Of a stretch of DNA of 64,000 bases, positions 1 through 9,341 are shown one piece after another. How positions within the stretch are numbered: position 1 is the stretch's first letter; every line of letters begins with the position of its first letter. The position numbers and the translations under genes were made by a program. The notes below the pieces were generated by a model. That model was not told the DNA's origin and ran no database searches. It was given only the letters and a program-made list of their open reading frames with translations. The stretch is from Dictyobacter kobayashii. Lineage in GTDB: Bacteria > Chloroflexota > Ktedonobacteria > Ktedonobacterales > Ktedonobacteraceae. The stretch lies in contig NZ_BIFS01000002.1 of the NCBI RefSeq assembly GCF_003967555.1, forward strand, positions 1,984,001 to 2,048,000, written 5' to 3'.

Positions 1-55
1 TGCCAATTCTGAGGTCGCGGGCCATCGTTCTAATCGCTATTACTATTTTTTGGAG

Positions 56-397
56 CAGGGCTTTTTACTGTTCGTCCAGAAATGACGAGTAAGCGAGAAG
101 AGGTCCATTCTTTCATACGTGGAGTGTGGAGTGTGTGTTGGGCGGCTGCACTCTCCTCCCACCTGCAAACACGGAGAGCACGAGCAAGCGACACGCTGGA
201 CCTTCTTTCAGGTGAGGAGAGTGTGGTGGGCAGCCGCAGCCTCCTCCCATCTACAAACACGGAGAGCACGAGCAAGCGACACGCTGGACCTTCTTTCAGG
301 TGAGGAGAGTGTGGTGGGCAGCCGCAGCCGCCCACCACACTCTCCTCCCTTCCAACCCGGCGCCGCAGGCGCCATAGAGGAACATAAAAAAGCCCTG
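56..397 (+). mobile_element. Palindromic repeat element, copy 1 (MITE-like, long form)
   Basis: The left end reads CAGGGCTTTTTACTGTTCG and the right end, reverse-complemented, reads CAGGGCTTTTTTATGTTC, so the element has imperfect terminal inverted repeats. The 9 bases on each side (47-55 and 398-406) agree at 8 of 9, as expected for a target duplication. Inside there is an 88-bp direct duplication (about 167-254 and 255-342), a palindrome at 302-347 (21-bp arms, one mismatch) and a GGCGCC-GCA-GGCGCC hairpin near 360. There is no transposase; short open frames through it follow the repeat and are not genes. It fills the first 490 bases. Confidence 0.8.
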
Positions 398-491
398 TTT
401 TTTGAGCGTGCGCCTTGCGCATATCCTATAAAATAGGTATGCTGACAGTTATATCATTATTTCAATGTTATAGGAGTGGAAACAACTTTAT

Positions 492-1159
492 ATGAATATG
501 GATAAAGATGGACAGACTATATCTTTAACGCAACAACTGGCTCAATGGGCTGATATATTGCGTGGGCAGGCGGCCGCCGGTTTGCATTATGCTTCAAATA
601 TCTATGAGGAAGAGCGTTATCAAAAAATTCAGACTGTGGCTCTAGAATTGTTTGCCTGTGCGACTGGACAAGAGCTAACGGCTGTCGAACCATTGAGGAA
701 GACTCTTTTTGCTCGTTCCTCTCCTATTCCTTCCTGCGATGCAGGCGTAATCGACGCTGAAGGGCGCATTTTATTGATTCGCCGGGCTGATAATGGGTTA
801 TGGGCCATGCCTGGTGGTGGGATTGATGTGGGTGAGACTCCCGCCCAGGCTGCGGTGCGCGAGGTGTTAGAAGAAACAGGTGTGACTTGCGAGCCTGTGG
901 CCTTGATTGCTATTCATGATTCGCGTTTTTGTGGCACTGAGTATCCCAGCAGCTCTATCAAATAAATTTTTTGTGCCGTCCACGATTAGATGTTCCCGTG
1001 GTATCTCCTCCTTCATTTGCGCATGAGACGTTGGATATTCAATGGTTTCCAGAAAACGCCTTGCCAGCAGAGCTGGACCCGGGTCACGTAACGCGTATTC
1101 CCGAGGCGTTTCGAGTCTGGCATGGAGATATGAAAGCGTATTTTGATGCACTCAGCTAA
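492..1159 (+). CDS. NUDIX hydrolase with N-terminal NUDIX-associated domain (frameshift near 944)
   Basis: Hydrolyses a nucleoside diphosphate linked to another moiety; the substrate cannot be told from sequence. About 222 residues once repaired. An N-terminal helical domain (about 1-60) of the type found ahead of NUDIX folds in ADP-ribose or nucleotide-sugar pyrophosphatase-like proteins is followed by a complete NUDIX box around residues 107-129 (GGGIDVGE...REVLEETGV), with all catalytic glutamates. The frame stops at 963-965, but one extra C in the CCC at 944-946 restores QQLYQINFLCRP, the strand expected after the box, and the frame then runs to 1159. I read it as one gene with an undercalled base. 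It stands alone, downstream of repeat copy 1. Confidence 0.8.
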
Positions 1160-1224
1160 TTAGTTTTGTGCGATACTGGTAGACGATACTGTTAAAGAAG
1201 AAGCTTTTTAGTAAGGAGAGTTTT

Positions 1225-2172
1225 ATGCCATATTCTCAACCTACTCCTACACTGCCTGTTCGTACTTTGGGGAAAACTGGTTTAGAAGTGCCAGTGTTGT
1301 GTGTAGGGTGTGCCCCTCTGGGGGATATGCCTGATACTTTCGCATATTCTGTCTCTGAAGAGCGTGCCCTGCAGACGATTCGCGCCATTTTCAAGAGCCC
1401 GATTACTTTTCTGGATACAGCGGCATCCTATGGCGATGGTGAAAGTGAGCGCCGCATTGGCATTGTATTGAAAGAATTGGGCGGTGTGCCTGCTGGCTAT
1501 TTGTTGGCGACTAAAGCTGATCGCGACCTGCAGACAGGTGATTTTAGTGGTGATCAGATGCGTAGGAGTGTTGAGCGTAGCCTGCGCTTGCTGGGCTTAG
1601 ATCGGCTACCACTGCTCTATTTACACGATCCAGAGCACACTACATTTGAAAAGGCGATGGCCCCCAATGGACCCGTTGAAGTGTTGCAACGCTGTAAAGA
1701 AGAGGGTCTAATTGAGCATCTGGGGGTAGCTGGCGGCCCGATTGATTTGATGACGCGCTTCGTTGAAACTGATATCTTTGAGGCGGCCATCTCACATAAT
1801 CGCTATACCTTGCTCAATACAGATGCAGATGCTTTCTGGGATGTTTGCCAGCAGCATAGAGTGGGGGCAGTGAATGCCGCTCCTTATGGGAGTGGTATAC
1901 TGGCCAAGGGACCGCGAGCCTATCCACGTTATGAATATGGTGCAGCCTCTCAAACATACTTAGAGCAGGCCATAAAGCTGGAAGATGCCTGTCAGCGCTA
2001 TCAAATACCCCTGGCGGCAGTGGCCCTGCAATTCTCCCTGCGCGATCCTCGCATTCATTCCACCGTGATTGGTATGACACGTCCAGAGCGTCTGGATGAA
2101 ACAGTGAAGCTGGCCCAGACGCCCATTCCCGAAGAGTTATGGAATGAGATAGAGTCTATCCGTTTGTCTTAG
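1225..2172 (+). CDS. Aldo/keto reductase
   Basis: NAD(P)H-dependent oxidoreductase of a sugar or small aldehyde, cytosolic, 315 residues, which is full length for the family. The catalytic tetrad is visible: Asp64 and Tyr69 in LDTAASYGDGESE, Lys97 in LLATKADR and His134 in LYLHDPEH. The N-terminus (RTLGKTGLEVPVLCVGCAPLG) is the usual first strand. The pattern resembles the D-threo-aldose 1-dehydrogenase/L-fucose dehydrogenase branch, but the substrate is not established. AAGGAGAG at about 1213 is well spaced from the ATG. It is followed by an inverted repeat at 2232-2276 and the dipeptidase gene on the same strand. Confidence 0.92.
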   Translation: MPYSQPTPTLPVRTLGKTGLEVPVLCVGCAPLGDMPDTFAYSVSEERALQTIRAIFKSPITFLDTAASYGDGESERRIGIVLKELGGVPAGYLLATKADRDLQTGDFSGDQMRRSVERSLRLLGLDRLPLLYLHDPEHTTFEKAMAPNGPVEVLQRCKEEGLIEHLGVAGGPIDLMTRFVETDIFEAAISHNRYTLLNTDADAFWDVCQQHRVGAVNAAPYGSGILAKGPRAYPRYEYGAASQTYLEQAIKLEDACQRYQIPLAAVALQFSLRDPRIHSTVIGMTRPERLDETVKLAQTPIPEELWNEIESIRLS

Positions 2173-2231
2173 AACGTCTCAGACTTCTATGCTCTTCGTG
2201 TTCTCGTTTTTCCATAAAGGACATAGACCTT

Positions 2232-2276
2232 TATATGGTGCAAGAAATGCGCGATTCGCACTTTTTGCACCATATA
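2232..2276. repeat. 20-bp inverted repeat between reductase and dipeptidase
   Basis: Arms 2232-2251 and 2257-2276 pair at 18 of 20 positions around a 5-base loop. No T-run follows on the + strand, so it is a weak terminator candidate at best; it could also be a processing hairpin or operator. Confidence 0.6.
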
Positions 2277-2357
2277 AGACTAGCTCGGGCGCGTCGGTGC
2301 ACGTCCGTCAGGAGTCACATCAGACCCCTATAGTTTTCCCTTTAGAAAGATAATCTC

Positions 2358-3479
2358 ATGACAGATACATTTATTTATCCAACGCTGATCGGGCACATGG
2401 ATACCTTGCTCCGTTTTTACGAGATGGAACAGACGCAACAGCCAACCGTGGCCATGCCAGCTGATGAAATACCGTTTGTGCAGAGTTTCTTTTCGCGTAG
2501 CCAGGATGGTGACATCGACTATCCACGGGCGCAAGATGGAGGTATGAGTGGGGCATTCTTTGCCGTCTATGTTCCCACTCCGAAAGCCGCTGCTGATTGT
2601 TGCTCTACCCCTGCGGCGGTTGATGTCCCTCCTGAGCGCTGGTATGAGCGCTATATCAGGCCCGCGATTGGCTATGAATATGCACAGCAGGCGACCTGGC
2701 AGATTATCTCATCTCTTTACCGTTTGGAGGCTGGTTCTCAAGGTCGCTTAAAGGTTGTACGTAGCGTTGCTGAACTGGAAATGTGTCTGGAGCAAAAGAT
2801 AATAGCGGCCATTTTGCATATCGAAGGCGCAGAAATGATTGATCCGCAACTTACTACGCTAGATGTGTTATATCAAGCTGGTCTGCGCTCGCTCGGCCCG
2901 GTCTGGAGCCGCCCTAATGTCTTTGGCTATGGGGTACCTCTGGTGGTCGGCCACTCTCCTGATACGGGTCCAGGTTTAACGGATGCAGGTAAGGCCCTGG
3001 TGCGTGCCTGTAATCAACTAGGGATCATGCTGGATCTCTCTCATCTCAATGAGCAGGGGTTCTGGGATGTCGCCAAGCTCTCGCAGGCACCGCTGGTAGC
3101 GACCCATTCCAATGCTTATGCCATCTGCCCATCGGCACGCAATCTGACCGATAAGCAACTGGATGCTATTAAGGCCTCCGATGGCCTGGTGGGTATCAAC
3201 TTCAATGTCTATGATATCCGTCCTGATGGGAAAGGCAACGTGGAGACCTCACTGGAAGATCTTATTCGTCATGTCGATTATCTGGTAGAACATCTGGGGA
3301 TTGAACGGGTGGCGATTGGTACTGATTATGATGGAGCAACTATGCCGAAAGAACTCCACGATATCACTGGCTTACCCAAACTTTATGCGGCCCTGGCTGC
3401 TCGTGGCTATGATGAACGCTCGTTACGGCTGATGGCCTCGGAAAACTGGCTACGTATTTTTCGGCAAACCTGGCACTGA
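2358..3479 (+). CDS. Membrane dipeptidase (renal dipeptidase family, peptidase M19)
   Basis: Zinc-dependent dipeptidase of the amidohydrolase superfamily, 373 residues, normal length. The first zinc ligands are His13 and Asp15 in LIGHMDT; the bridging glutamate is in LHIEGAEMID (about 155); further ligands are in LDLSHLNEQGFWD and ATHSNA, and the closing VAIGTDYDGA motif near 325 carries the last Asp. No signal peptide is visible, so it probably acts in the cytoplasm despite the family name. No strong ribosome binding site is evident beyond the AAAGA at about 2345. It may share a transcript with the upstream reductase. Confidence 0.93.
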   Translation: MTDTFIYPTLIGHMDTLLRFYEMEQTQQPTVAMPADEIPFVQSFFSRSQDGDIDYPRAQDGGMSGAFFAVYVPTPKAAADCCSTPAAVDVPPERWYERYIRPAIGYEYAQQATWQIISSLYRLEAGSQGRLKVVRSVAELEMCLEQKIIAAILHIEGAEMIDPQLTTLDVLYQAGLRSLGPVWSRPNVFGYGVPLVVGHSPDTGPGLTDAGKALVRACNQLGIMLDLSHLNEQGFWDVAKLSQAPLVATHSNAYAICPSARNLTDKQLDAIKASDGLVGINFNVYDIRPDGKGNVETSLEDLIRHVDYLVEHLGIERVAIGTDYDGATMPKELHDITGLPKLYAALAARGYDERSLRLMASENWLRIFRQTWH

Positions 3480-3683
3480 TAATAAAGAATATTGTCACGA
3501 CCTTGAAGTAGATGTATCAGGGGTGGTCAACAGTAATGGCTACCTCTGCTAATATCCGCTCCGATTGCTTCATGCCAAAACAGAGTATATTAAGTATATA
3601 GTCAAATGTGTGACAATCTTCAATCAAGATGACCTAAGGCTATTGTGTATGCTGATGCCTTTTGGTAGAGAATGGCTCAAGAA

Positions 3684-4291
3684 TTAGTTGTGCATGACCA
3701 GGCCAGTTCTCTCCAGATCGTTTAAGAGCTCCAGTATTTTTTCTGGATTTTTTCCCATCAATGAAATCAGTTCGTGGGTGGTGCGTTGACCATCAATTAA
3801 CATATATAAACGTCGATGTTCGCGAGTTAACCCTACCTGTTCCATATAAGCCAGCACATTGCCGTTTGTTGGAACACGGTATGGTTTTTGTAAGACAGTC
3901 GGCGTTGGTGTATTGGATAGTGGGCGTGATATTCTTGGTAGTGGATTTGTGGTTGACACTGGCTGATTCCTGCTATTGGGATTGCTGGGTGATAACTGTG
4001 ACGCTGTAAGGCCATTGAATGAAGGTGGATTGGATTGCTGGGGGACGCATTTGCCACAATAAATGCGAAGCGGCACGTTGTCCACGTGCTAAGCCAACTA
4101 AAAGCGGTCGGGCCAGTATAAATACCGGTCTGAGCTTCAGTAATTTGTCCATTTATAAAAACAATGGTGCCCTCTTCAAACGCTTGACCTTCACCACGTT
4201 CGACCGTGAGTGTACCACTTCTGTGTGCAATCTGGATAAGTTGAATAATATCTGCCAGATTATTTGTTGTAGTTTCTCGCTGTTGAGGCAT
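3684..4291 (-). CDS. DUF4388/PATAN-like protein (frameshift at 4040-4044)
   Basis: About 202 residues once repaired. The N-terminal half (NLADIIQLIQIAHRSGTLTV..., GTIVFINGQITEAQTG, AFSWLSTWTTCRFAF) has the pattern of the DUF4388/PATAN domain found in bacterial signalling and gliding proteins. A proline/asparagine-rich linker follows, then a C-terminal region (RRLYMLIDGQRTTHELISLM...ILELLNDLERTGLV) that looks like a small winged-helix or HTH unit. The two halves are in different frames; adding one C to the CCCCC run (minus strand, 4040-4044) joins them. The role is unknown; regulatory scaffold is a guess from the domain. Confidence 0.7.
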
Positions 4292-4849
4292 AGCTACACC
4301 ACTCTACTCGTCAATGAGTTCTAATTTCAGTACACAGCTTAGCATTAAGTAAAAATATTTATCTATCGTTGCTGTGCGGACTGATTGTTTTTAACGCCAT
4401 GTCATGAAAATTAAATAGCAGGATTATTATACCTATATCCTTCAGCTTTTACAATACATTTATGAATAGCATGTTTTGATGCAGTTGTTAGAAGATTATT
4501 TTTTTAGTAGTAGTATAATTCGTTTTAGGTGGATTTTTTAGTATTTTTAACCTGTCCCATCTGTTATTTAGTATAAAGCAAATACATTTTTTCAGGCATA
4601 TTATTTATTTTTGTCAGAATTATTGTTGTGGTTTTTGCTATGCTGCCTGTATCAAGCTGCCAATGTTGTCGGGTAGAGGAAAATAAGTAGAGGTTATATT
4701 TTTTAAATTAAAAATATTGATTTAAAATACGTGCACTTGATAAGTATTTTATACATAAAGTAACAATACTACGTGAAGTTTGATGGAGGTAGTATTGTTA
4801 CTTTATATGGATGATTTTTTTGCCTACGTATATATAAAATCAATTACGA
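4292..4849. other. AT-rich intergenic stretch
   Basis: No credible coding frame. The only clear structure is the perfect inverted repeat at 4755-4806, listed separately. The stretch may hold the promoter of the DUF4388-like gene (minus strand), but I could not pick a convincing one. Confidence 0.5.
4755..4806 (-). terminator. Perfect 18-bp inverted repeat, likely terminator of the small gene at 4850
   Basis: Arms 4755-4772 and 4789-4806 are exact complements around a 16-base loop. It lies just downstream of the minus-strand small gene, and the minus-strand continuation is A/T-rich without a clean T-run, so terminator is likely but not certain. Confidence 0.5.
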
Positions 4850-5047
4850 TCAATCATTTGGCGTAATAAGTTCTCGCAGCTGTCTCTCAATATTGCCCTT
4901 GGCTATTGGTGAAAGTAGAGGATCTCTGAGTGTTTTTTCCAGGCGCTCTTTTTGTTCTGCGCGAAAGCGCAGATTAGCTTCTCGCTTCTTCTTTATTTTC
5001 ATTAGTCTGGCCAGGACCTGATTATCTAGTTCATCAAAATTTTCCAT
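4850..5047 (-). CDS. Small charged hypothetical protein
   Basis: 65 residues, very rich in Lys/Arg/Glu (ARLMKIKKKREANLRFRAEQKERLEKTLRD), predicted by eye to be one long helix or coiled coil. I do not recognise a family. An AGAGGTG at about 6 bases before the ATG and a following hairpin argue that it is a genuine gene. The acidic start and basic centre resemble small DNA- or ribosome-associated proteins, but that is speculation. Confidence 0.55.
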   Translation of the reverse strand: MENFDELDNQVLARLMKIKKKREANLRFRAEQKERLEKTLRDPLLSPIAKGNIERQLRELITPND

Positions 5048-5073
5048 AAAACACCTCTGTTAAAGTATAACAC

Positions 5074-5103
5074 GGACGCTTCCTTTCGCGAAAGGAAGCG
5101 TCC
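5074..5103. repeat. Perfect 30-bp palindrome
   Basis: GGACGCTTCCTTTCG followed directly by its exact reverse complement, centre at 5088/5089. It sits 26 bases upstream of the small minus-strand gene and abuts the damaged left end of repeat copy 2. It could be an operator for the small gene or part of an older insertion. Confidence 0.8.
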
Positions 5104-5239
5104 CTTAATGTTTCTCTTTGGCGCCGCAGGCGCCGGGTTGGGGGTGTGGAGTATGTGGAGTGGGCGGCCGCGGCCGCCCACTCCACATACTCCACACCTG
5201 AAAGATGTACACTCTCTGGACGAACATGAAATAGCCCTG
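5104..5239 (-). mobile_element. Palindromic repeat element, copy 2 (short form)
   Basis: The 5239 end keeps the terminal repeat (GAAATAGCCCTG); the other end keeps only TTAATGTTT of CAGGGCTATTTAATGTT, so it is truncated or eroded. The centre is a perfect loopless palindrome of 56 bp (5143-5198), and the GGCGCCGCAGGCGCC hairpin lies at about 5120-5134. No duplication of target is visible. Confidence 0.75.
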
Positions 5240-5345
5240 CCGCACCTGTGAGGACGTGCGCTGGGGCGCCCGAACCTGTTTTATGGTGTAGTGTAAGAGC
5301 GTGCTCATACTTTTTTGGTGGGCTATTGAGTTACTGTATGGTAAC

Positions 5346-5699
5346 TCAAGTCGTCGTACTTGGTATCCTGGTCAAGATGCGCTCAATTTCAGCTTGTAAT
5401 TGAGTAGGATTTGGGCCAGTGATGCGTTCAACCACGGTGCCTTTGTGAAAAACGATCAATGTAGGGATAGCCTGAATACCTAGACTTTTGGCTGCCTCGG
5501 GTTCGTCGTCAATATTCATTCTGGCAAAACGCAATTTGCCTTGATATTGATCGCTCAAACGTTCAAAGATGGGTGCGATTGCACGACAGGGACCACACCA
5601 GGGTGCCCAGAAATCTATGATGACGGGCTGATCAGGCTGGCTGATGAACTTCTGGAATGCTATATCATTGACGGTAAAAAGATTGGAGTGTATCGCCAT
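5346..5699 (-). CDS. trxA: Thioredoxin
   Basis: Cytosolic dithiol-disulfide oxidoreductase, 117 residues. The active site WCGPC is at 34-38, and the cis-proline loop (AIPT) is near 79. The fold runs from the DIAFQKFI helix through the closing helix AEIERILTRI. The open frame continues upstream to 5816, but a GGAGGG sits 7 bases before the ATG at 5699 and the protein from there has normal thioredoxin length, so that start is preferred. It stands alone between repeat copy 2 and a divergent membrane glycosyltransferase gene. Confidence 0.93.
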   Translation of the reverse strand: MAIHSNLFTVNDIAFQKFISQPDQPVIIDFWAPWCGPCRAIAPIFERLSDQYQGKLRFARMNIDDEPEAAKSLGIQAIPTLIVFHKGTVVERITGPNPTQLQAEIERILTRIPSTTT

Positions 5700-6036
5700 G
5701 GCAGGCCCTCCTGCTTGAAACATATTGTCTATACAACTTTTAGCGACGATCTTTTTTCTCTGCTGCCCGCCCCAATTGGAGTCAGGTACTGCATGTATTT
5801 TCGTTGATGAGAACAATAGGCTAGTAACTGATTGTATTGGCGCGTGTTTTCATTTCTCTGCGCTTTGTTATGCTATCCAAAGGCTTCAGGACTGGTTTAT
5901 CAGTATTGACGCCGAGAACTGGTTGTTGCATGCTGAAGGGGAACATAGATTAAAAGGATTGCAAAAATAGAAATCTGTCTCACCGAAGAGCTTTTTGTTA
6001 ATCTCTAAACGTTCAATAAGTAGTGTCGTAATACTG

Positions 6037-6065
6037 TTGATAAATACATAGGCATTCGTTATTTT
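6037..6065 (+). promoter_or_regulatory. Candidate sigma-A promoter for the glycosyltransferase
   Basis: TTGATA (6037-6042), 17-base spacer, TATTTT (6060-6065), 28 bases before the TTG start at 6094. A match by eye only. Confidence 0.35.
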
Positions 6066-6093
6066 GCATATGTTCTAAAGCAGAGGAGTCACC

Positions 6094-7833
6094 TTGCGAG
6101 ATATTGGTTTATTATATCGGAAGTTTCATTCATATGGCCTTATTGCAGCTGCAATTATCGCAATTGCTCTGGCTTTACGTGTCATTCTTGTCTTGTTACA
6201 TTGGCCTGCCACCAATAGTGACGAAGGAATCATGGCCATCATTGCCAATGATATTGCTTATCATGGAAAATCGCCACTGATGTTTTATGGTCAGGATTAT
6301 ATGGGGGTTATCGAGGCATATTTAGGAGCCTTCTTTTATCACCTAACCGGGGGGCCATCCATTACTGCTCTAAGGCTGGGCGTTATTTTGCTTATGGGAC
6401 TCTTCTTTATTATTATGTATCGTCTCACCAGCCTGATCTATAATCCCAAACTGGCCTTGATGACACTGGCATTTCTTGGCGTCATTACCCTTTCCTATGT
6501 GGGTCGCCTGGTTTTAGGCACCGGTGGATCTGCTGAGACGCTGGTATTTGGCTCTCTTTCTTTCCTGGTAGCCGCATATCTTTCATATACTTATAAGCGC
6601 CAGGTTCCTATCAAGACCAGACTTTTGCGTCTGCTGGGCTATCTGCTCTTTGGCATTATTGTAGGACTTGGCATCTGGAGCGATATGGTCGGGCTGGCTC
6701 TGTATGCGATGGCTACGCTTCTATTGCTCGTTTTTTGCTGGCGCGAGATCTTTATCTGGGGCGGTTGGCTGGTAGGACTCTTAGGAGGTGCCATTGGCCT
6801 GCTACCAACGATCATCTATTCACTACAAATCGGCAAAAGCCCGATCGATGACTTGTTGGGAAAAGCTGAAAGCGCTCCTCTCAGTGCGACCCCAGAGCAA
6901 TTGAGCCTCTGGCATAAGATTGTTGAAACGTTTCAGGTAAGCTTGCCGACCGCGACGGCCTCTCCTTTCTGCCCGGTGATTGAATATCCTTTTATGGGGG
7001 ATAACACACGTCGATCTTTGGGCTGTGGCATTATTCAATCTAGTTGGAGTATTGGCTACGTCCTGTTGATTATCGCGTCTATTACGATTACGATCATCGC
7101 TCTTCGCTATCTCAGGAAAAATCGCGAAGGTGTAAGTGAGGCCGAGCAGCATCAGAAGCAGGTCACTTATGTAACACGACTCTGTATGCTTGGTTCTGCC
7201 ATCCTGGCCCTCCTGATCTATATCAACAGTGCTGGTCCTGTTAATCAGCCAGGCTATCATGCGCGCTATATTATTAGCCTGCTGGTAGCCACTCCTGCTA
7301 TTCTGGCGCCTCTTTACGATGCGGCACGGCATCTCCGGCAAGAACTCAAATGGGCCCGGCTGCGGTTCTATGGTAGCCGCGCTATTTTAGTCGCTCTGGC
7401 TGTTATTTTTATTGCTGGAACATGGATTGCTTTTACTGAAGTTCCAAAGGCCCAGGCGGCCAGTGCTCGACGCGAGCATCTCATCAGTCAATTGACGGCA
7501 TTGCACGTGTCCTACCTCTACACAGACTACTGGACCTGCTATAGCCTGGTGGTTGCTACCATGAATACCAGCCATCCGATCACCTGTGCCGTTATCGACG
7601 ACCAACTGAGCAACAAACATAACCGCATCAAAAGCTTTGAGACTGCCGTTGATCACTCCAAGCGGCCCCCTTTTATGTGCGCGACTGATCTGAGTCTTAC
7701 AACCAAAGACACATATAATTGCTTGCCGGCGGCAACGGCCCTGGTCAAAAAGACGAACGATAAAATAGGGCGCTATTTTGTGCGCCACGTGCTGGATGGC
7801 TATATACTTTATAGACCTGAACCTAGATCCTAA
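6094..7833 (+). CDS. Polytopic membrane glycosyltransferase, GT39/ArnT-like
   Basis: 579 residues with about a dozen hydrophobic helices. An early loop NSDEGIMAI (about 43-51) carries the acidic pair typical of GT-C enzymes that use a polyprenyl-phosphate sugar donor (PMT, ArnT and relatives), followed by the loop YHGKSPLMFYGQDYMG. The C-terminal 130 residues after the last helix form an extracytoplasmic domain with several cysteines. It probably transfers a sugar to a protein or lipid outside the membrane; donor and acceptor are unknown. Starts at TTG with GAGGAG 7 bases upstream. No other cell-surface glycosylation genes are adjacent. Confidence 0.7.
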   Translation: MRDIGLLYRKFHSYGLIAAAIIAIALALRVILVLLHWPATNSDEGIMAIIANDIAYHGKSPLMFYGQDYMGVIEAYLGAFFYHLTGGPSITALRLGVILLMGLFFIIMYRLTSLIYNPKLALMTLAFLGVITLSYVGRLVLGTGGSAETLVFGSLSFLVAAYLSYTYKRQVPIKTRLLRLLGYLLFGIIVGLGIWSDMVGLALYAMATLLLLVFCWREIFIWGGWLVGLLGGAIGLLPTIIYSLQIGKSPIDDLLGKAESAPLSATPEQLSLWHKIVETFQVSLPTATASPFCPVIEYPFMGDNTRRSLGCGIIQSSWSIGYVLLIIASITITIIALRYLRKNREGVSEAEQHQKQVTYVTRLCMLGSAILALLIYINSAGPVNQPGYHARYIISLLVATPAILAPLYDAARHLRQELKWARLRFYGSRAILVALAVIFIAGTWIAFTEVPKAQAASARREHLISQLTALHVSYLYTDYWTCYSLVVATMNTSHPITCAVIDDQLSNKHNRIKSFETAVDHSKRPPFMCATDLSLTTKDTYNCLPAATALVKKTNDKIGRYFVRHVLDGYILYRPEPRS

Positions 7834-7883
7834 AACCAGGCCGGTATCATCGGCGAGGCGAACATGACCCACGCAAGCGGTGG

Positions 7884-7914
7884 GGGGAGCCGTTCCCACC
7901 AAAAACGGCTCCCC
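7884..7914 (+). terminator. Hairpin after glycosyltransferase gene
   Basis: GGGGAGCCGTT (7884-7894) pairs exactly with AACGGCTCCCC (7904-7914), loop of 9. The tail is TTGCAG, with no long T-run. It lies between convergent genes and may serve either strand. Confidence 0.5.
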
Positions 7915-8064
7915 TTGCAGGGAGAAACCGTGAAAAGAACCAGAAAAAAGGAAGCACGATTGAAAAAAGGGCAGATAGATTCCCCTCATACCTGGCCAGG
8001 AAGAGGAAGTAAAGAGACGGCAACCCCCGGGTGAATTGATATTTCTAGCCCACCAGGATAGATG

Positions 8065-9303
8065 TCATACCTTTTCAGAAGAGATGGCAGGAAGAGTGAA
8101 CCAGAATGTGGATCCACTGTCAGGTGCGCTCTCAACTCCCACCTGCCCCCCTTGTTGCTCAATCAGCGCTTGACTAATGTAGAGGCCGAGACCCAGGCTC
8201 ACACCAGTTCCATTGTGATTTTTGCTATCCTCCACGCGATGAAATTGCTTCCAAATAAGTTGTTGCTGCGACTTTGAGATGCCTGATCCCTGGTCGCTTA
8301 CTGACACCCGTATCATTGTCTCTTCTGGCTCCAGGTGCACTTTCACTGGCGTATCCTCTGGAGAATATTTGAGCGCATTTGAGAGATAATTGTTGACCAC
8401 CTGCCCCACACGATCAGCATCTGCCAGCACAAATGCTTGCAGGAGTGCGGTTTCCCATTGAATGAGGCGTGTGGGTGTAAGGATGCGCTGATCTTCAAGT
8501 ACTTCATTCACAATTGGTACCAGATTACATGGTTTTCTGCGCATGTTTAGTTGCTGGGTTTGAATACGGGAGACATCAATAAGGTCATTGACTAAGCGAT
8601 TTTGCATATTGACCTGACGATCAGCACGAGCGAGAGAATGCTGGATAGTTGTCAGTTCATAACGTGTGACTTCATCAATGGCTATCTGTTCTTGAAGGCG
8701 CGTGAGATGAAGTTGTGATAATTGGAGATTTCCTTTGATGGACGTGAGGGGAGTTTTGAGCTCATGACTGATCATACCCACAAATGCGTTCATCTGCTGT
8801 GCTGTTTTCTGTAAAGCTAGCTCACGCACTATTGCTTCAATATGTTCCTGTACAAGGAGGGCTCGTTCGGTCTCGTCTCGATTCATCTCTACAATTACCG
8901 CTGGTTGACGAGGTCCCATATGCACAAGCACCTGTCTGCTTGCGATGGTCATACTGGTGCCCGTGCGGTGGATATGTGTAATCTGCCCTTCCCATTGGCC
9001 TTCCTGGTGTAGTGAATGCTCAATCGTTTCCCGTGCTTCTTGAAATTGGGTTTGTAGGAGCATGTGAATCTTTTTTCCCCGTGCTTCTTCCTCACTCCAT
9101 CCATACAATGTTGCCGCTCCCTGATTCCAGGCCACAATGCGATCATCTAGACGAATGATGATCGCATTGTGTGCCTGGGCAATACGGTCTATCTGCTCCT
9201 GAATGTGATGGGAGTTGAAAAATTGACCATCATGTTCGACGGTGTGGTAATCATCGACGTAATTTGAATTTACCGCCGCTTCTATCTGTACATTTTCTTC
9301 CAT
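8065..9303 (-). CDS. PAS-domain sensor histidine kinase
   Basis: 412 residues, no membrane segment, so cytoplasmic. A PAS domain (about 40-150, IIRLDDRIVAWNQGAATLYGW) precedes the HisKA dimerisation helix with phospho-acceptor His180 in MISHELKTPL. The C-terminal ATPase has an N-box (VVNNYLSNALKYSPED, about 310), a G1 box (VSDQGSGIS) and a G2 box (SLGLGLYIS). All key residues are intact. No response regulator is adjacent, so the partner is unknown. The gene follows the unknown two-gene locus at 9342-10708 on the same strand, only 38 bases downstream, so it may be the third gene of that transcript. Confidence 0.92.
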   Translation of the reverse strand: MEENVQIEAAVNSNYVDDYHTVEHDGQFFNSHHIQEQIDRIAQAHNAIIIRLDDRIVAWNQGAATLYGWSEEEARGKKIHMLLQTQFQEARETIEHSLHQEGQWEGQITHIHRTGTSMTIASRQVLVHMGPRQPAVIVEMNRDETERALLVQEHIEAIVRELALQKTAQQMNAFVGMISHELKTPLTSIKGNLQLSQLHLTRLQEQIAIDEVTRYELTTIQHSLARADRQVNMQNRLVNDLIDVSRIQTQQLNMRRKPCNLVPIVNEVLEDQRILTPTRLIQWETALLQAFVLADADRVGQVVNNYLSNALKYSPEDTPVKVHLEPEETMIRVSVSDQGSGISKSQQQLIWKQFHRVEDSKNHNGTGVSLGLGLYISQALIEQQGGQVGVESAPDSGSTFWFTLPAISSEKV

Positions 9304-9341
9304 ACAGTTACCTCGAGCAGTTTTTCATGAGTATCCTCCTC

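Noticed and set aside
30..436. Overlapping frames across repeat copy 1
   Set aside because: Frames on both strands follow the duplicated module and share no similarity to known proteins; the same shadow frames appear in the other element copies.
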